Shown here in pieces: positions 24,711-35,977 of a DNA stretch of 64,000 bases. The notes below the pieces were generated by a model. That model did no database searches. It saw only the letters and a list, made by a program, of their open reading frames with translations, and had not been told where the DNA came from. The stretch covers positions 139,580,461 through 139,644,460 of the forward strand of contig CM030361.1 of assembly GCA_017893485.1 (NCBI GenBank), read 5' to 3'. The DNA comes from Hemerocallis citrina. Lineage: Eukaryota > Streptophyta > Magnoliopsida > Asparagales > Asphodelaceae. The number at the start of each line of letters is the position of its first letter. Positions within the stretch are counted from its first letter, which is position 1. Both the position numbers and the translations under genes were made by a program.

Positions 24711-27700
24711 CATGTCCAATATGGCCTTGATCTTTTCCGGATTTGCCTCAATTCCTCGTTGGCTAACCATGAAGCCGAGGAACTTCCCTGATGAGACGCC
24801 GAACGCACACTGTTCGGGTTGAGTCTCATATTGTGCTTCCTCAAAACGTCAAATGCTTCTTGGAGGTCAGCCACATGATCAACGCCTCGGATGCTCTTCA
24901 CAAGCATGTCATCGACGTACACTTCCATGTTCCGGCCGATCTGGGCTTGGAAAACCTTGTTGACGAGGCGTTGGTATGTTGCCCCTGCATTCTTTAGGCC
25001 GAATGGCATGACTCTGTAGCAATAAAGGCCTTGGTCGGTTACAAAAGATGTCTTAGGGATATCCGGGGGGAACATTCTTATCTGATTGTAACCCGAGAAA
25101 GCGTCCATGAAGCTTAGGAGCTCATGTCCCGAGGTTGCGTCAATCAGAGTGTCGATGCTCGGCAGAGGGAAGGGATCTTTGGGACAGGCCTTGTTGAGGT
25201 CGGTGAAATCAATACAAATTCTCCATGTCCCATTGGACTTCTTCACCATTACTACGTTTGACAACCACTCAGGATAATTTACCTCCTGTATGAATCGGGC
25301 CTTCAACAATTTTTCTACCTCCTCCTTGATAGCGAGCTGACGCTCGGGGGCGAACTTGTGCCTTTTCTGCTGAACCGGTTTGGACCCCGGATCAACACTC
25401 AGGCGGTGGACCAGGAGTTCTTCGGAGATACCGGGCATGTCTGCAGCTGACCATGCGAAGAGGTCTTGGTTGGCTTGGATGCATTTCACGATATCTGAGT
25501 ATAGGGCGGACGGGAGGGTCTTGCTAACGAAGAACTTGTGGGTCGGCTCTTGCTCCGAGAAGAGCACCTCCTCCAATTCGTCCACTGGCTCGGAAGTCGG
25601 CCGAGCGGCGTCTTGGGGAATTTCCAGTGTTTCTAATGAGAGAACGGGCCCGAGGGTGGAGGTCATATAACACTTGCGGGCCTGCTCCTGATTGCCCCTT
25701 ACTTCCCCCACTCCGGCCCGGGTGGGGAATTTCATTTTGAGATGATAGGCAGAAGGGACGGCTTCAAGGGCGGCTAGGCCGGGCCGACCCAAAATGACGT
25801 TGTAGGCTACTGGGACATCTACGACCATGAAATCCATCGACTCCGTGCGGGTAGTAGGAATTTTGCCGGCTGTGACATCGAGGGTAATCACCCCTTCAAT
25901 AGTAACCGGCACTCCTGTGAACCCATGGAGCGTATAGCCGGCGGGCTTGAGTCTGTCTCGGAAGAGCTTCAGGCCCTTGGAAGCATCGAGAAAGAGGATG
26001 TTGACGGAGCTACCGTTATCCACTAAGATCCTCTCAACTTTGAAATTGGCCATGTGAAGACTAATGACGAGTGCGTCACAATGAGGGGTGCGGACACCCT
26101 CGAGATCTTCGTCAGAGAAGGTGACGGGCACTCCGAGGCCTTTGGGAGGAGGGGTGGCTCGGACCGAGTTCACTTCTCTGATAAAAGCTTTCCGAGAGGA
26201 GTTCGAGGAGCCCCCCATTGGACCCCCATGGATGAGGTGGAGGACTCGCTCTTCCTCAAAATCTGGCGTCTCTTCTCGTTCCGGACGTTTGTTAGCCCCC
26301 CGAGGCTGGGGAGGAAGCTCGGCTCGGTCCTTTCTCACAAATTTCGCCAGCTGCCCCCTATGGATAAGGGCTTCGATCTCATTTCTTAGAGCACGGCAGT
26401 CGTTGGTGTCATGCCCATGGTCCCGGTGATAGCGGCACCATTTCTCTTTATCTCTTCTCTTGGCGGGGGTGTTCATCTTGGGAGCTGGAGGTAAGACCTC
26501 TTCCTTTTCGACTTCCATGAAGATGGCGGAGATGTTAGTGGTGAGGGGAGTGAACTTCTCAAATCTAGGGGGAGGTCGGCGCTGGCCGGCATTATCCTTC
26601 TGGAGCTTCTTGGCTCCTTCTTCCGCTCCCTTTCTCTTAAACCCAGAGGTAGACCCCTCCCAGTTGGGTTGCTGCTCGGCCTCTTCGGCCCGGATATACT
26701 TTTCAGTGCGAAGGAGGAGGTCGGAAAAGTCATGTGGTGGCTTCTTGGTGAGGGAGGAGTAGAGGTTGGAATTTAGGACATTGGATTGAAATGCTACCGT
26801 GGCGACCGATTGGTCCAGGGACGCTATGGATCTGGCCTCAGCCGTAAACCTCTTCACGTAGTCTCTCAATTTTTCCCCCTTCTTCTGGTGGAGGTGTAAT
26901 AGGGAGATGCTCGTCTTTTCGGCCCTTCGGCTGCTCACGAAATGTGTGACGAAGAGTGTTTCGAACTGCTCGAAGGAGAATATCGAGGAGGGGGCGAGAC
27001 GAGAATACCACTCTCGGGCCGGTCCTTTGAGAGTTGCGGGGAAGGTTTTGCAGAGGAGGGCATCGGAGGCTTGATGTAGGAGCATCAGAGTCTTAAAGCT
27101 TTCGATGTGGTCAACTGAATCGGTCTCCCCGGTGTAAGTCTCAAATTGGGGAGGTTTGAATCCGAACGGGACGGGTGCATCCACTATGGTCCGGGAAAAA
27201 GGGGGTCGGCTAGGACGTAGGGTCCTTCCTTTAAACTCCTCTTCTCGGTTTATCTGACCCAGGAGCTTTTCTACTTCATTAAGACGGCGGTTCATAGCAT
27301 CATCTCTCCAACGGTAATCTGCCGAGCCACGGGACTCGTCTTCGTATGAGGGAGAGCGAGGGCTGCGACGATGTTAATTTCGGGAACGACGAGGACTTGG
27401 GGTGCGCCTGGAGTTGGTAGGAGCGGGTCGAGGAGAGGGGGACCGTCGGCGAGGGCTTCGGACCGGAGGAGGGGATGGGAGCTTCGGCTCAATAGGGTTC
27501 TGACGAAGGTTGAGGGCCTGCAGGACGGTCGCTTGGAACTGCTGGAACTCGGCACGGGTGATTGGTGCCTCATTGTTCCTGGGCTGTTGCCGACCTGCGG
27601 GAGAGTGCCTTCTTCGGTAATGGTCGGGGGACTCCTTCCTCCCTCTTCAGATGGGGGACCTCCTGTACTCTCGGCGACGAGGGGATCGCTCATGCTGGCG

Positions 27701-28036
27701 GGAGGCTCCCTCCCGAGCCCGCTTTTCATCCAGATGACGACGGAGGTCATCATCTTTCTGGCGTTTGGGGGTTGCATTGCGGCGACCAGAGGCTCGGGGA
27801 TGATGGGAGGCCATAGAGTCAGTGGAGGCGTTGTGGATGGAGAGGTTCTCTTGGTGAAGAGGCTGTTTCTGAGGGTTAGGACCCTTTGGATCAGGAGGGG
27901 GAAGGTTTTGTTGGAGCGGCTCTTCCGTGGTAGGGGGAAGTTGCCCTTGTTACTGAGCGGGATCAGGAAGGACTTCTTGCTGGTCAGGATTGGGTACCCG
28001 GTTAGACCCCCTTGACCTGACTTTGCGAGGCGGCAT
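24701..28036 (-). pseudogene. Tat element gag, protease and reverse transcriptase, broken
   Basis: The frame opens with ATG at 28036 (MPPRKVRSRG). In-frame stops are at 27950-27952 (TAA), 27647-27649 (TGA) and 27374-27376 (TAA). From 27295 it is open for 864 codons. Domains in order: capsid-like gag (contains LKGPAREWYSRL), a Cys/His nucleocapsid knuckle (WCRYHRDHGHDTNDC), an aspartic protease with DNGSS, and reverse transcriptase with DAFSGYNQI and the catalytic YVDD. The end of the RT is shifted by a missing base near 24805, after the MRLNP segment. A second shift lies in the C run near 24710. The product would be made in the cytoplasm as part of a particle, but this copy cannot make it whole. 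Confidence 0.9.
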
Positions 28037-28088
28037 GGCTGGAGAAGACCTGTTCTCGGGGAAGAGGAGAGGTTTCTATTCGTTAGTT

Positions 28089-28107
28089 TCCCACAGACGG
28101 CGCCAAT
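28089..28107 (-). other. Primer binding site of Tat element
   Basis: Just inside the 5' LTR the - strand reads TGGCGCCGTCTGTGGG. TGGCGCC complements the CCA end of a plant tRNA, as in many Ty3/gypsy elements. I have not assigned the tRNA. Confidence 0.75.
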
Positions 28108-28108
28108 C

Positions 28109-28706
28109 TGTTGCCGCTAAATTTGGTGTGGGGGCAAACAAATGAATTTGTGGATTCTTAGGGAAACTGAATAGTGAACCTGTATACCTGTTCTGTCGGT
28201 CTTCGATCGTCGATCCCGCCGCGGACCTGCAAAAAGTGCGAGACACCGGGGTTGTTCCCGGCGACGCACCCTCCGACGCTCAAGTCAGTAATCTGAAAAG
28301 ACTATGAAAGAGTGCAAAAACTGGTGAAAGATTGATTACCTCTTTAATGGAGATGGGTAGGGGGTATTTATAGGCGTCTCAGGGAACAGATTAGGCATGT
28401 AATTCCTGTGTATACAGATAAGGAATGTGATCCCTAATCCCCAGTGAAAGGATAGATATGAATCAGGGCCGTTGATTAATATTAATCAGAAACCCTAATT
28501 CTATCCTGCTGGACCGGGTTTGTTGCGGGTTGAAACCCGCACCCAGTTGTGGTGGATCCGTTCGCGGGTTACTGGATCTACGAAAAGGAGACCCAGTACC
28601 CGCTTCAGACCTGTTTTGTAGGTAAAATTACTGTTTCACCCCTGAATCTCGGGATTCGTGCCCCATTTGGACGGCCTTGATTAAACCCCTATTTTTAGCC
28701 CTATCA
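28109..28706 (-). repeat. 5' LTR of Tat element
   Basis: 598 bp. On the - strand it carries a TATAAATA box (28365-28372 on the + strand reads TATTTATA), consistent with transcription leftward into gag. Confidence 0.93.
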
Positions 28707-28871
28707 ACATGGTTGTAGGAGAACACAATGGTTGAAGTCTTCAAAATAAGACCAAACAGTGAGCCTAAAAAAACAGTTAGAGTTTTGAATCAAATAGTAA
28801 GAGTTTACAATAAACAATTAAAACAATAGTAATAGTTTTGAAACCATTACCTTTCAAATAGAACAATGGCT

Positions 28872-31800
28872 TCAACCAAACATGTCCCTCATCACCCTAC
28901 AAAAAGTTAAACTGTCAATATGTACATGACGGTTTTGAGTGTGGACGACAATCTGGGAAAAAAAGAAGAAACATTAAATTAGCAGCAATTAACGGTTAAC
29001 ATAGGGTGTAGTTGTAGTAAATAGAAATTTACCTTATTGCAACCCCAATTCATCAATGTAGTTGCATTTATAAATTTGAGGTCCATGTCAGCTGCTTCCC
29101 AGTTCTATTAAAGTTCAAAAGTAAAACAACAATGAAAATAAGATTTAGTAAGGTAAATCTATCATATATAAATGGATTTTTTTATTTTGTCGTCTTGTTT
29201 CATTAAAAAAAAAAAATAAGTTAATAGACGACCCTCTTTCTATTTTTTTCTTCTTATATATGGTGTCAATATTTCATTACTGATAAGTTAATTGATTTGA
29301 AGAGTTTGCCATCAAATAATAGAAAGGGTGATACTTGCTATATAGTTGAAAATTTGCCATCAAATAATTGTTTGTTATTGCAACTCCAATTGCTATATAG
29401 TTGAAAATTTAGCATCGTCTTGTAGAAAAATAAAGAGAGATTCAATATATATATGCTTGTGTTTAAGATAACCATAGTTATATTTAATATCCATCTCTAT
29501 GAAATAAGTAAAGAAGTTAATCTGTTACAGATTTAAACATATGAGTAGTGTAACTGTGAAGTGTGAATTGAAAAAAAGATGATCACACTAAAGGCTTGAT
29601 AGTGTAACTGTGAAGTGTGAAATGATAAACAGATGATCACACTAAAGGCCTGATAAGATACTAATGTATATACTTTTCTTTTACGATCATTGTTATACAT
29701 CATCTCCCAAAATAATAGCTGTTAAGATAATTGTTGCCATGCATACTGAAATATATAGTTAATAAGATTATCTGTGCATTTGAATTGTCCCCTTTTTTTG
29801 TGGGGCTTAGGAAAACCAAGTGCCAATTGCCTTTACATTACAATCTACTCCTATAGTTCAACTATCTTAGGAAAACCAAGTGCCAATTATGACACTTGAT
29901 TCAATAACAACATTCACACTGACAAATTACTTCATCCATAACTTGAATAATCTTATTAAATAGGCCTGTATGGAGTAGTTGATTAATTTATTATTGAATT
30001 AGTCAATGTTTACAATTTTAGCAAAGCCTGATTTGACATTATTAACAATAATAGAAATTTTTTGCCTGCCCCATGGTTCTTAGCATATGTTTTGACGTCT
30101 AATAGCATGGGAAAGATCATCATTCTGACTATCCAACAACATCTGAACAACAGCTAAATTATCTCCTTCAAGCCAATATGGATGCAGAAGGGCATGTTCT
30201 ACATGCTTCAGTTATTCCTAACCATACAGCCCATACTTCGGCTGTAGCTTCATTAGTGCAATTAAGGAACATCTTCCTTTGCAATCTTGTAGACATCTTC
30301 CTTTGCAATCTCTGATTAAAAACCCCGCAGCTGTAGCTTCATTAGTGCACAATTGCAAAGGAATACTGTGAGTTCTTCCACAATACTGTGAGTTCTTCCA
30401 CAATTGCAAATAATAGCTGTTAAGGATTAACAATCCACAATCTGTGAGTTCTTCCACCCTTTCTGGCACCAGAGAGACACCCAGGGTAACATACTCTAAT
30501 GCCATCTTCCATACAATATTGCAATATCTCATTGTGCTTCTTCCATATTAGCCATGAAGTAAACTACAACCTGATCTAATGATGATTCTTCATTTAATTA
30601 ATACTATGTGAATACTATGTAAGCTTCATTTAATTAATTTATATATTGTTATTTGTAGTCCCTCTGCCTATGTAAGACAATTGTTTTTTTCATGTTCCTC
30701 TTATAATATATTAATGAGGCAACTTTGTGAATTTGCTTCTAAGAGAAAAACCATCATTATTTCTCTTATAAGACTTGCATTTGTACAATATATTAATGAT
30801 GGTTTTTCTCTTATTATTGTTAATGCATTTGTACAATTATAAATGGTCACAGTTAGTGGATCCATTTGCAGATTCATCTTATGCAATCCTTAATCTGCAT
30901 CTGAATACACAGAAACATATAGTCCATATTCAAATTTAAACTAATTTTTAACACTGAGCAGCTTCACCTAAAAATACTACTGTAAGTAGTGGGGACACCA
31001 TGGGTATGGGAAAAGGATATATCATCAAATCTGTTCAACAGCGTTGACGTGGATCTTTAGCATTTGTTTGTTATATAGTTTAACTACTGATTATATGGGT
31101 CATGTATATTATCACCGTGCTATTAGGAGATTGGACAATGTTGAGAAAAGTGCTCTATGTAGCTTGAGGAAGCTTGCTATATAGTGTAGCATCAAGGATT
31201 TCAGTTCGATGTGCCTCAAAATAGCTGAACATATAGTGTAGCAATTTTATTATATTGTATGTGTTAACACACTATTCTACTCTATGAACACCATGATGTG
31301 CTATAGTAACTCTATTATACACTGTTTAATTTGTAAATAGTTAGATGAAATATATGAATGTACGATGTCAAAGTACAATATTTTTGCGCAATTTATCTTG
31401 TCAGTATAACTAACGTTTAATTATATGTTAACAGTGAATGAATTTTATGTTAACGGTATAACTAAAGCACAATAATTTTATGTTAACAGTGAATGAATTT
31501 TTGAGATAAATTGTTAATTTGTTTAATTTTAAAATAGAAATTCATGATTAGAGTATTAGGCTCTATATGCAACTATCAGATCTATATGCAATTAAAATAG
31601 AAATTCATGATTAGATTAATTTGTTTAATTGCTAATTAATCTATATGCAACTAAAAGGTGGAGCGCTGTGCTCATGCTTTCGCTTTCCCAATATGATTAG
31701 AGTATTAGGACAGATAAAGAAGCAGTAGTTTGAGATTATTATGAGAATTTGGAGTGTTTTTGTTCAAAAGTTACCAGTCTCTTACGTGAAGTTCCTCTAC

Positions 31801-32432
31801 TTGCTAGTATATATATACTATCTTGGTCGTTCCTCTCAAAATTGTCTTAATATGATCAAAATTGTTTTTGTTTCTTTTTTGGGGTCCTAAGCTACTTAGA
31901 GAAAATTTAATAGTTTGTGGATCATCCATAATACTATTTAATAGTTACAATAAATATTGGTGACTTGAGTTTATAGTGATCACCTAACTGAATGAAAAGT
32001 TTTATTCAAGTAAGGTTCATTAGTTAGAGTTTATAGTGATCACTCTATATTGGGTGGTTAAAAAGTAGGAATTAATAAAAAATCAATAATGAGCAAAAGA
32101 CCAACCAAGTAATAAGGGGTGAAGCTTACCTTGCGAAGAGATATTAGATTAAGCTCGCGTTCATCTCGAATGGTAACCCCGGCATTTTTTTGTCGAAGGA
32201 ATTGCACCTGCAATAGAAAAAAAATCAATTTTGAATGTAAGTGGACAATTAATTAATGTGCTAAGAACACAATGAAAAGCTTAACTTACTGTTTTTTCCA
32301 AATCAACATCAACCTGTAAGGTATTAAAGTAAACATTAAAATGAGATGAACTTATTGTCATATCAAGAGTTGTAGATTTTGTTTTAAAAAAAAGAAGATA
32401 CTTACATGGCCATATATAGTGATGTCATCCAT
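28872..32432 (-). CDS. Putative five-exon gene (93 aa) inside the right Helitron, function unknown
   Basis: Mirror of the frame at 3342-6900. The exons on the - strand are 32406-32432, 32290-32313, 32130-32207, 29033-29104 and 28872-28952, with the same lengths (27, 24, 78, 72 and 81 bp) and the same GT-AG borders. It lies to the right of the retrotransposon, so that insertion does not break it. No family is recognised. Confidence 0.45.
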
Positions 32433-35289
32433 TGTTGTTCTTTAATTGGAGCAATTGACCTGTATATAAAGGAGGGGAAATATATTAACTAACCAATTGA
32501 CGTTCTTTAATTGTAGCAATTGACGTTCTAATTATTTTAACAAACCAATCAAGAAAACGTATTAACTACTATTAATTACTATGATCTATCTTCTTTGATG
32601 ATTATAAATTATTTTTAAAAACGTATCAACTACTATGAGATATGGTGTTTAGTCGGGTGATCAAGAAAGATGAACAGGATGTAGAATGACTAAGCACAGT
32701 TTTTTGGGAGAATCGGACTAAATCCCAAGATTCCGTATCTGAAGATTGTAATGATTTTTTCTTTCAAATTGATTGTGTTTTGGGTTAAACATAGCAGTTT
32801 TGATGTGCTTGTGCTATTATAGAATTGCCTTCAAATTTTTTTAAAAAACTGATCTTTTTTATTATTCCTCAATCAAAGATTGAAACCTTTTTCATGGGTT
32901 TTGTTTATTTCTGTGTTTTGTGATTATGTTGAATTTTGGGGGGTTGAGATTTGGGCACTTTTTTATTTATTTATAAACTAACCATAAGTTGTATCAAGTT
33001 TGTTTACATTTTATAGGCATTTTTGGTATTTGTTGGTTTAACTTCAATTTCCAGCAATAAAAGATAAAACAGTGTATAAGACCACTATGCTTTGTATATT
33101 CTTGCCCATAATTAGTCAGATATACTAAACCCCTTAATTGTATGATCTAATTCAAAATAGTGAAAATTTTGAACTCTATACCTAAAGTAACACAATAAAC
33201 CCATTCAATGCATCCTAATACATTCATTATTTCATTTTTTTTGTAAATTGTAAACCGAAATTGTAAACCCATCAACCTATATTCAAAAAAAGGGTATGTC
33301 TATATATAAAATCCAAAAATCATGAACCAATGCAACGTTCAGCATGTAAGGTGGTTCATATAGTAACCAATGCAACCTATATTCAAAAAAATTGGTTTAA
33401 CTTCAATTTCCAGCATAGAAAAGATAAAACAGTGTATAAGACCACTATGCTTTGTATATTCTTGCCCATAATTAGTCAGATGTACTAAACCCCTTAATTG
33501 TATGATCTAATTCAAAATAGTGAAAATTTTGAACTCTATACCTAAAGTAACACAATAAACCCATTCAATGCATCCTAATTATTTCATTTTTTTTGTAAAT
33601 TGTCAACCCAAATTGTAAACCCATCAACCTATATTCAAAAAAAAGGTATGTCTATATATAAAATCCAAAAATACCTAAAGTAACACAATAAACCCATTCA
33701 ATGCATCCTAATTATTTCATTCTTTTTTGTAAATTGTAAACCCAAATTGTAAACCCATCAACCTATATTCAAAAAAAGGGTATGTCTATATATAAAATCC
33801 AAAAATCATGAACCAATGCAACGTTCAGCATGTAAGATGGTTCATATAGCAACAGATGTTTACATTTTATAGGCATTTTTGGTATATGTTGGTTTAACTT
33901 TTATTTCCAGCAGAGAAAAGATAAAACAGTGTATAAGACCACTATGCTTTGTATATTCTTGCCCATAATTAGTCAGATATACTAAACCCCATAATTGTAT
34001 GATCTAATTCAAAATAGTGAAAATGGAGAACTCTATACCTAGAGTAACACAATAAACCCATTCAATGCATCCTAACCCATCTAGAAATTCATTATAACAA
34101 ATGCTCATACACCCATTACTTGAAAAGTCACCCTCCTAATCACCATTCACAACTCATCCGCTTCATTGTTGTTTTCCAAATCTATCATGAGACCCATCTC
34201 AATGTGCTCATACCTAAAGTAACAAATCTATCATCTTCTCATCCGCTTCCATTCTCACTGAACGCTAATCACCATTCACAACTCATAAAACTATTCAAAG
34301 AAAGTCTAAACCAAATCAACTCAGTATCATAATCAACAAAACAAATCAAAACAAAACAAAACAAAAGATCATAGCTTTCCAAATCATACCCCCTTTCTGG
34401 TCGATGGCTTAACGGGCAGCTCCCTCTTAGTGACGACGTCCCCTTTGTTCAATCCAACAAACAGACCACTATTCAAAAAGCCCATCGATTTTTTAGTACT
34501 CGACTAATAAACAGATAGGGAAATAAAATTAAGGTTCCTATCGTTTGCGTTACCTGCGAAGAAAACGGAGGCAGCCGCCAAAGAGAAACCCTAGAAGCCG
34601 AATGAGAGAGAAAGAGGGTTTAATCGATGGAAACCCATCAACCTATGGCTGTGAGGTGAAATCGATGGTTGGATGGGGTCGAGTGCGATGGAGGTGAAAT
34701 CGATGGAGGCCGATACCTGCGAAGAAAACGGAGGCAGCCGCCAAAGAGAAACCCTAGAAGCCGAATGAGAGAGAAAGAGGTTTAATCGATGGAAACCCAT
34801 CAACCTATAGCTGTGAGGTGAAATCGATGGTTGGATGGGGTCGAGTGCGATGGAGGTGAAATCGATGGAGGTCGGGAAGCGACGGTAGGCAGAAGCTGGA
34901 GGTGAGAGCGGAGGCTCGAGGTGGGTTAGGAGGTTGGGAGGGGCGCTGAAGGGAGGAGGAGGGAGAGAGTGAGAGAGCGGGGAGATAGAGAGAGGGAGAC
35001 AGTGAGAGAGAGAGTGGGCGGGAGAAAGAGAGAGAGAACGGGGAGAAAGAGAGAGAGAGAATGGGGTTTTTTATTTTTGGGGAAAAAGAGAGAGAGTGTG
35101 TGTTTTTGAATTTGTGGAGTTTGAAATTTGAGCGGGAAAATATGTTTTGTGAGAGTAGATCTGGTCCATTGATTTTGGGATAGATTGAATGTGAGCCACT
35201 TGATAGCTTTCTTTGTGTTTTATTATATAGATACTTCTTGTATTTTTAAAAAAAATTTGTAAGTTAATTTTTTTATTTATAAAAAAGTT

Positions 35290-35481
35290 AAATAAACCGG
35301 GCCAACTCGCGACCCGGCCCTACCTGAAACGAGGTCGACTCGAATGGGTTCGCTGGTCAACAGGTTGAGTTTTTCAATTTCGACCCCGGTTTGGCCAACT
35401 CGACCCAGGCCCGCCTGAAAATTGGGCTGACCTGAGCGATTTCGACCTGACCTGGCCCTATCGACCCGAATGCCACCCCTA
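35290..35481. mobile_element. Partial hAT-type MITE
   Basis: The GC-rich block ends in TGCCACCCCTA; its complement, TAGGGGTGGCA, is a common plant hAT terminus. Inside are CCTGGCCC and CGACCCGAA motifs that recur within the block. The left end is not clear, so I treat it as partial. 35232-35289 is AT-rich flank with nothing recognisable. Confidence 0.4.
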
Positions 35482-35489
35482 CCCTAAAT

Positions 35490-35727
35490 TAGGGTTGCAA
35501 TCGAACCGAGCCGAGCCGAATATCTTCAGGCTTAAGCTCGGCTCGTTAAGGAATTGAGCTCAGTTTTGAGCTCGAGCTCGGTTCGAGCCGAGCTTTGACC
35601 GAATTCGAGCTGAATAGCTCGCGAGCTTAGCCTAAAATTTAAAAAAACCCAAGCTCAAGCTCGGCTCGTTAGGCTATCGAGCTCGAGTCGAATAGCTCGC
35701 GAATAGCTCGATTCATTTGCAGCCCTA
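35490..35727. mobile_element. hAT MITE, 238 bp, upstream of SAP gene
   Basis: The ends are TAGGGTTGCAA and TTGCAGCCCTA (TIR consensus TAGGGYTGCAA). The flanks are 8-bp duplications CCCTAAAT at 35482-35489 and 35728-35735. An 8-bp duplication is the hAT signature. The interior is built of GAGCTCG and CGAGCCGAG motifs. The right end lies about 145 bp upstream of the TATA box of the next gene. Confidence 0.85.
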
Positions 35728-35872
35728 CCCTAAATATGGTACCAAAAAATCATACATAGAACCACGCATCTCAAACCAATCCAACGCCCCCTCCTTACTC
35801 CGCACAGATCAATCATCTACCTCGACTCCCACACAACTCCCCACCATCCTCGTGTAAAACGGTGGGCTCCCC

Positions 35873-35882
35873 GTATATAAAA
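35873..35882 (+). promoter_or_regulatory. TATA box of SAP-domain gene
   Basis: GTATATAAAA lies about 100 bp before the ATG at 35978, with a pyrimidine-rich leader (TCCTTCTCTCATC) between them, as in many plant promoters. Confidence 0.7.
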
Positions 35883-35977
35883 TCTTATTAGACTCCAAAC
35901 ACTTTTCACATCCTTCTCTCATCATCGTCTTCTTAGTTCTTCCTATCCCCGACTATTACCAAACCCCCCTCTAAGCC

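Larger units (their letters stand above)
15694..28706 (-). mobile_element. Ty3/gypsy LTR retrotransposon, Tat lineage (Grande/Retand-like), degenerate
   Basis: The element is 13,013 bp, bounded by 598-bp LTRs starting TGTTGCC and ending ATATCA or CTATCA, with the target duplication ACATG at 15689-15693 and 28707-28711. It reads right to left: 5' LTR 28109-28706, primer site, gag, protease, reverse transcriptase, RNase H, a second archaeal-type RNase H, integrase, then a 6-kb tail and the 3' LTR. Integrase after RNase H defines Ty3/gypsy. A second RNase H and an antisense gene in the tail are marks of the Tat lineage. Gag-pol is disabled by at least three stops and three frameshifts. The LTRs differ at about eight positions by eye, which points to a recent insertion. 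Confidence 0.95.
11483..35231 (-). repeat. Right arm of giant inverted repeat, interrupted by an LTR retrotransposon
   Basis: This is the reverse complement of 545-11271. The span is 23,749 bp; subtracting the 13,013-bp retrotransposon and one 5-bp target copy leaves 10,731 bp, against 10,727 bp on the left. The inner end (11483) is the turn point after the 211-bp spacer. The outer end is the TC terminus of the inverted Helitron at 35231, followed by T on the + strand. Confidence 0.93.
11825..35231 (-). mobile_element. Non-autonomous Helitron, right inverted copy, split by a retrotransposon
   Basis: On the - strand the element starts with TC at 35231 and ends with CTAG at 11825-11828, with the hairpin CGTGCC/GGCACG at 11843-11857. 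The outer base at 35232 is T (A on the - strand), and 11824 is A (T on the - strand). Both ends therefore obey the A/T target rule. The body mirrors the left Helitron, including the spliced frame and the 107-residue fragment. The Tat retrotransposon at 15694-28706 splits it inside the stretch that corresponds to about 7065 in the left copy. Confidence 0.9.

Noticed and set aside
545..35231. The palindrome as an assembly artefact
   Set aside because: The arms differ by small indels and substitutions, only one arm holds the Tat element, and the spacer is unique. A false join would give identical arms. It cannot be fully excluded without reads.
545..35231. Two independent Helitron insertions in opposite orientation
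   Set aside because: About 340 bp of flank beyond each 3' end is also inverted and nearly identical, which separate insertions would not give.
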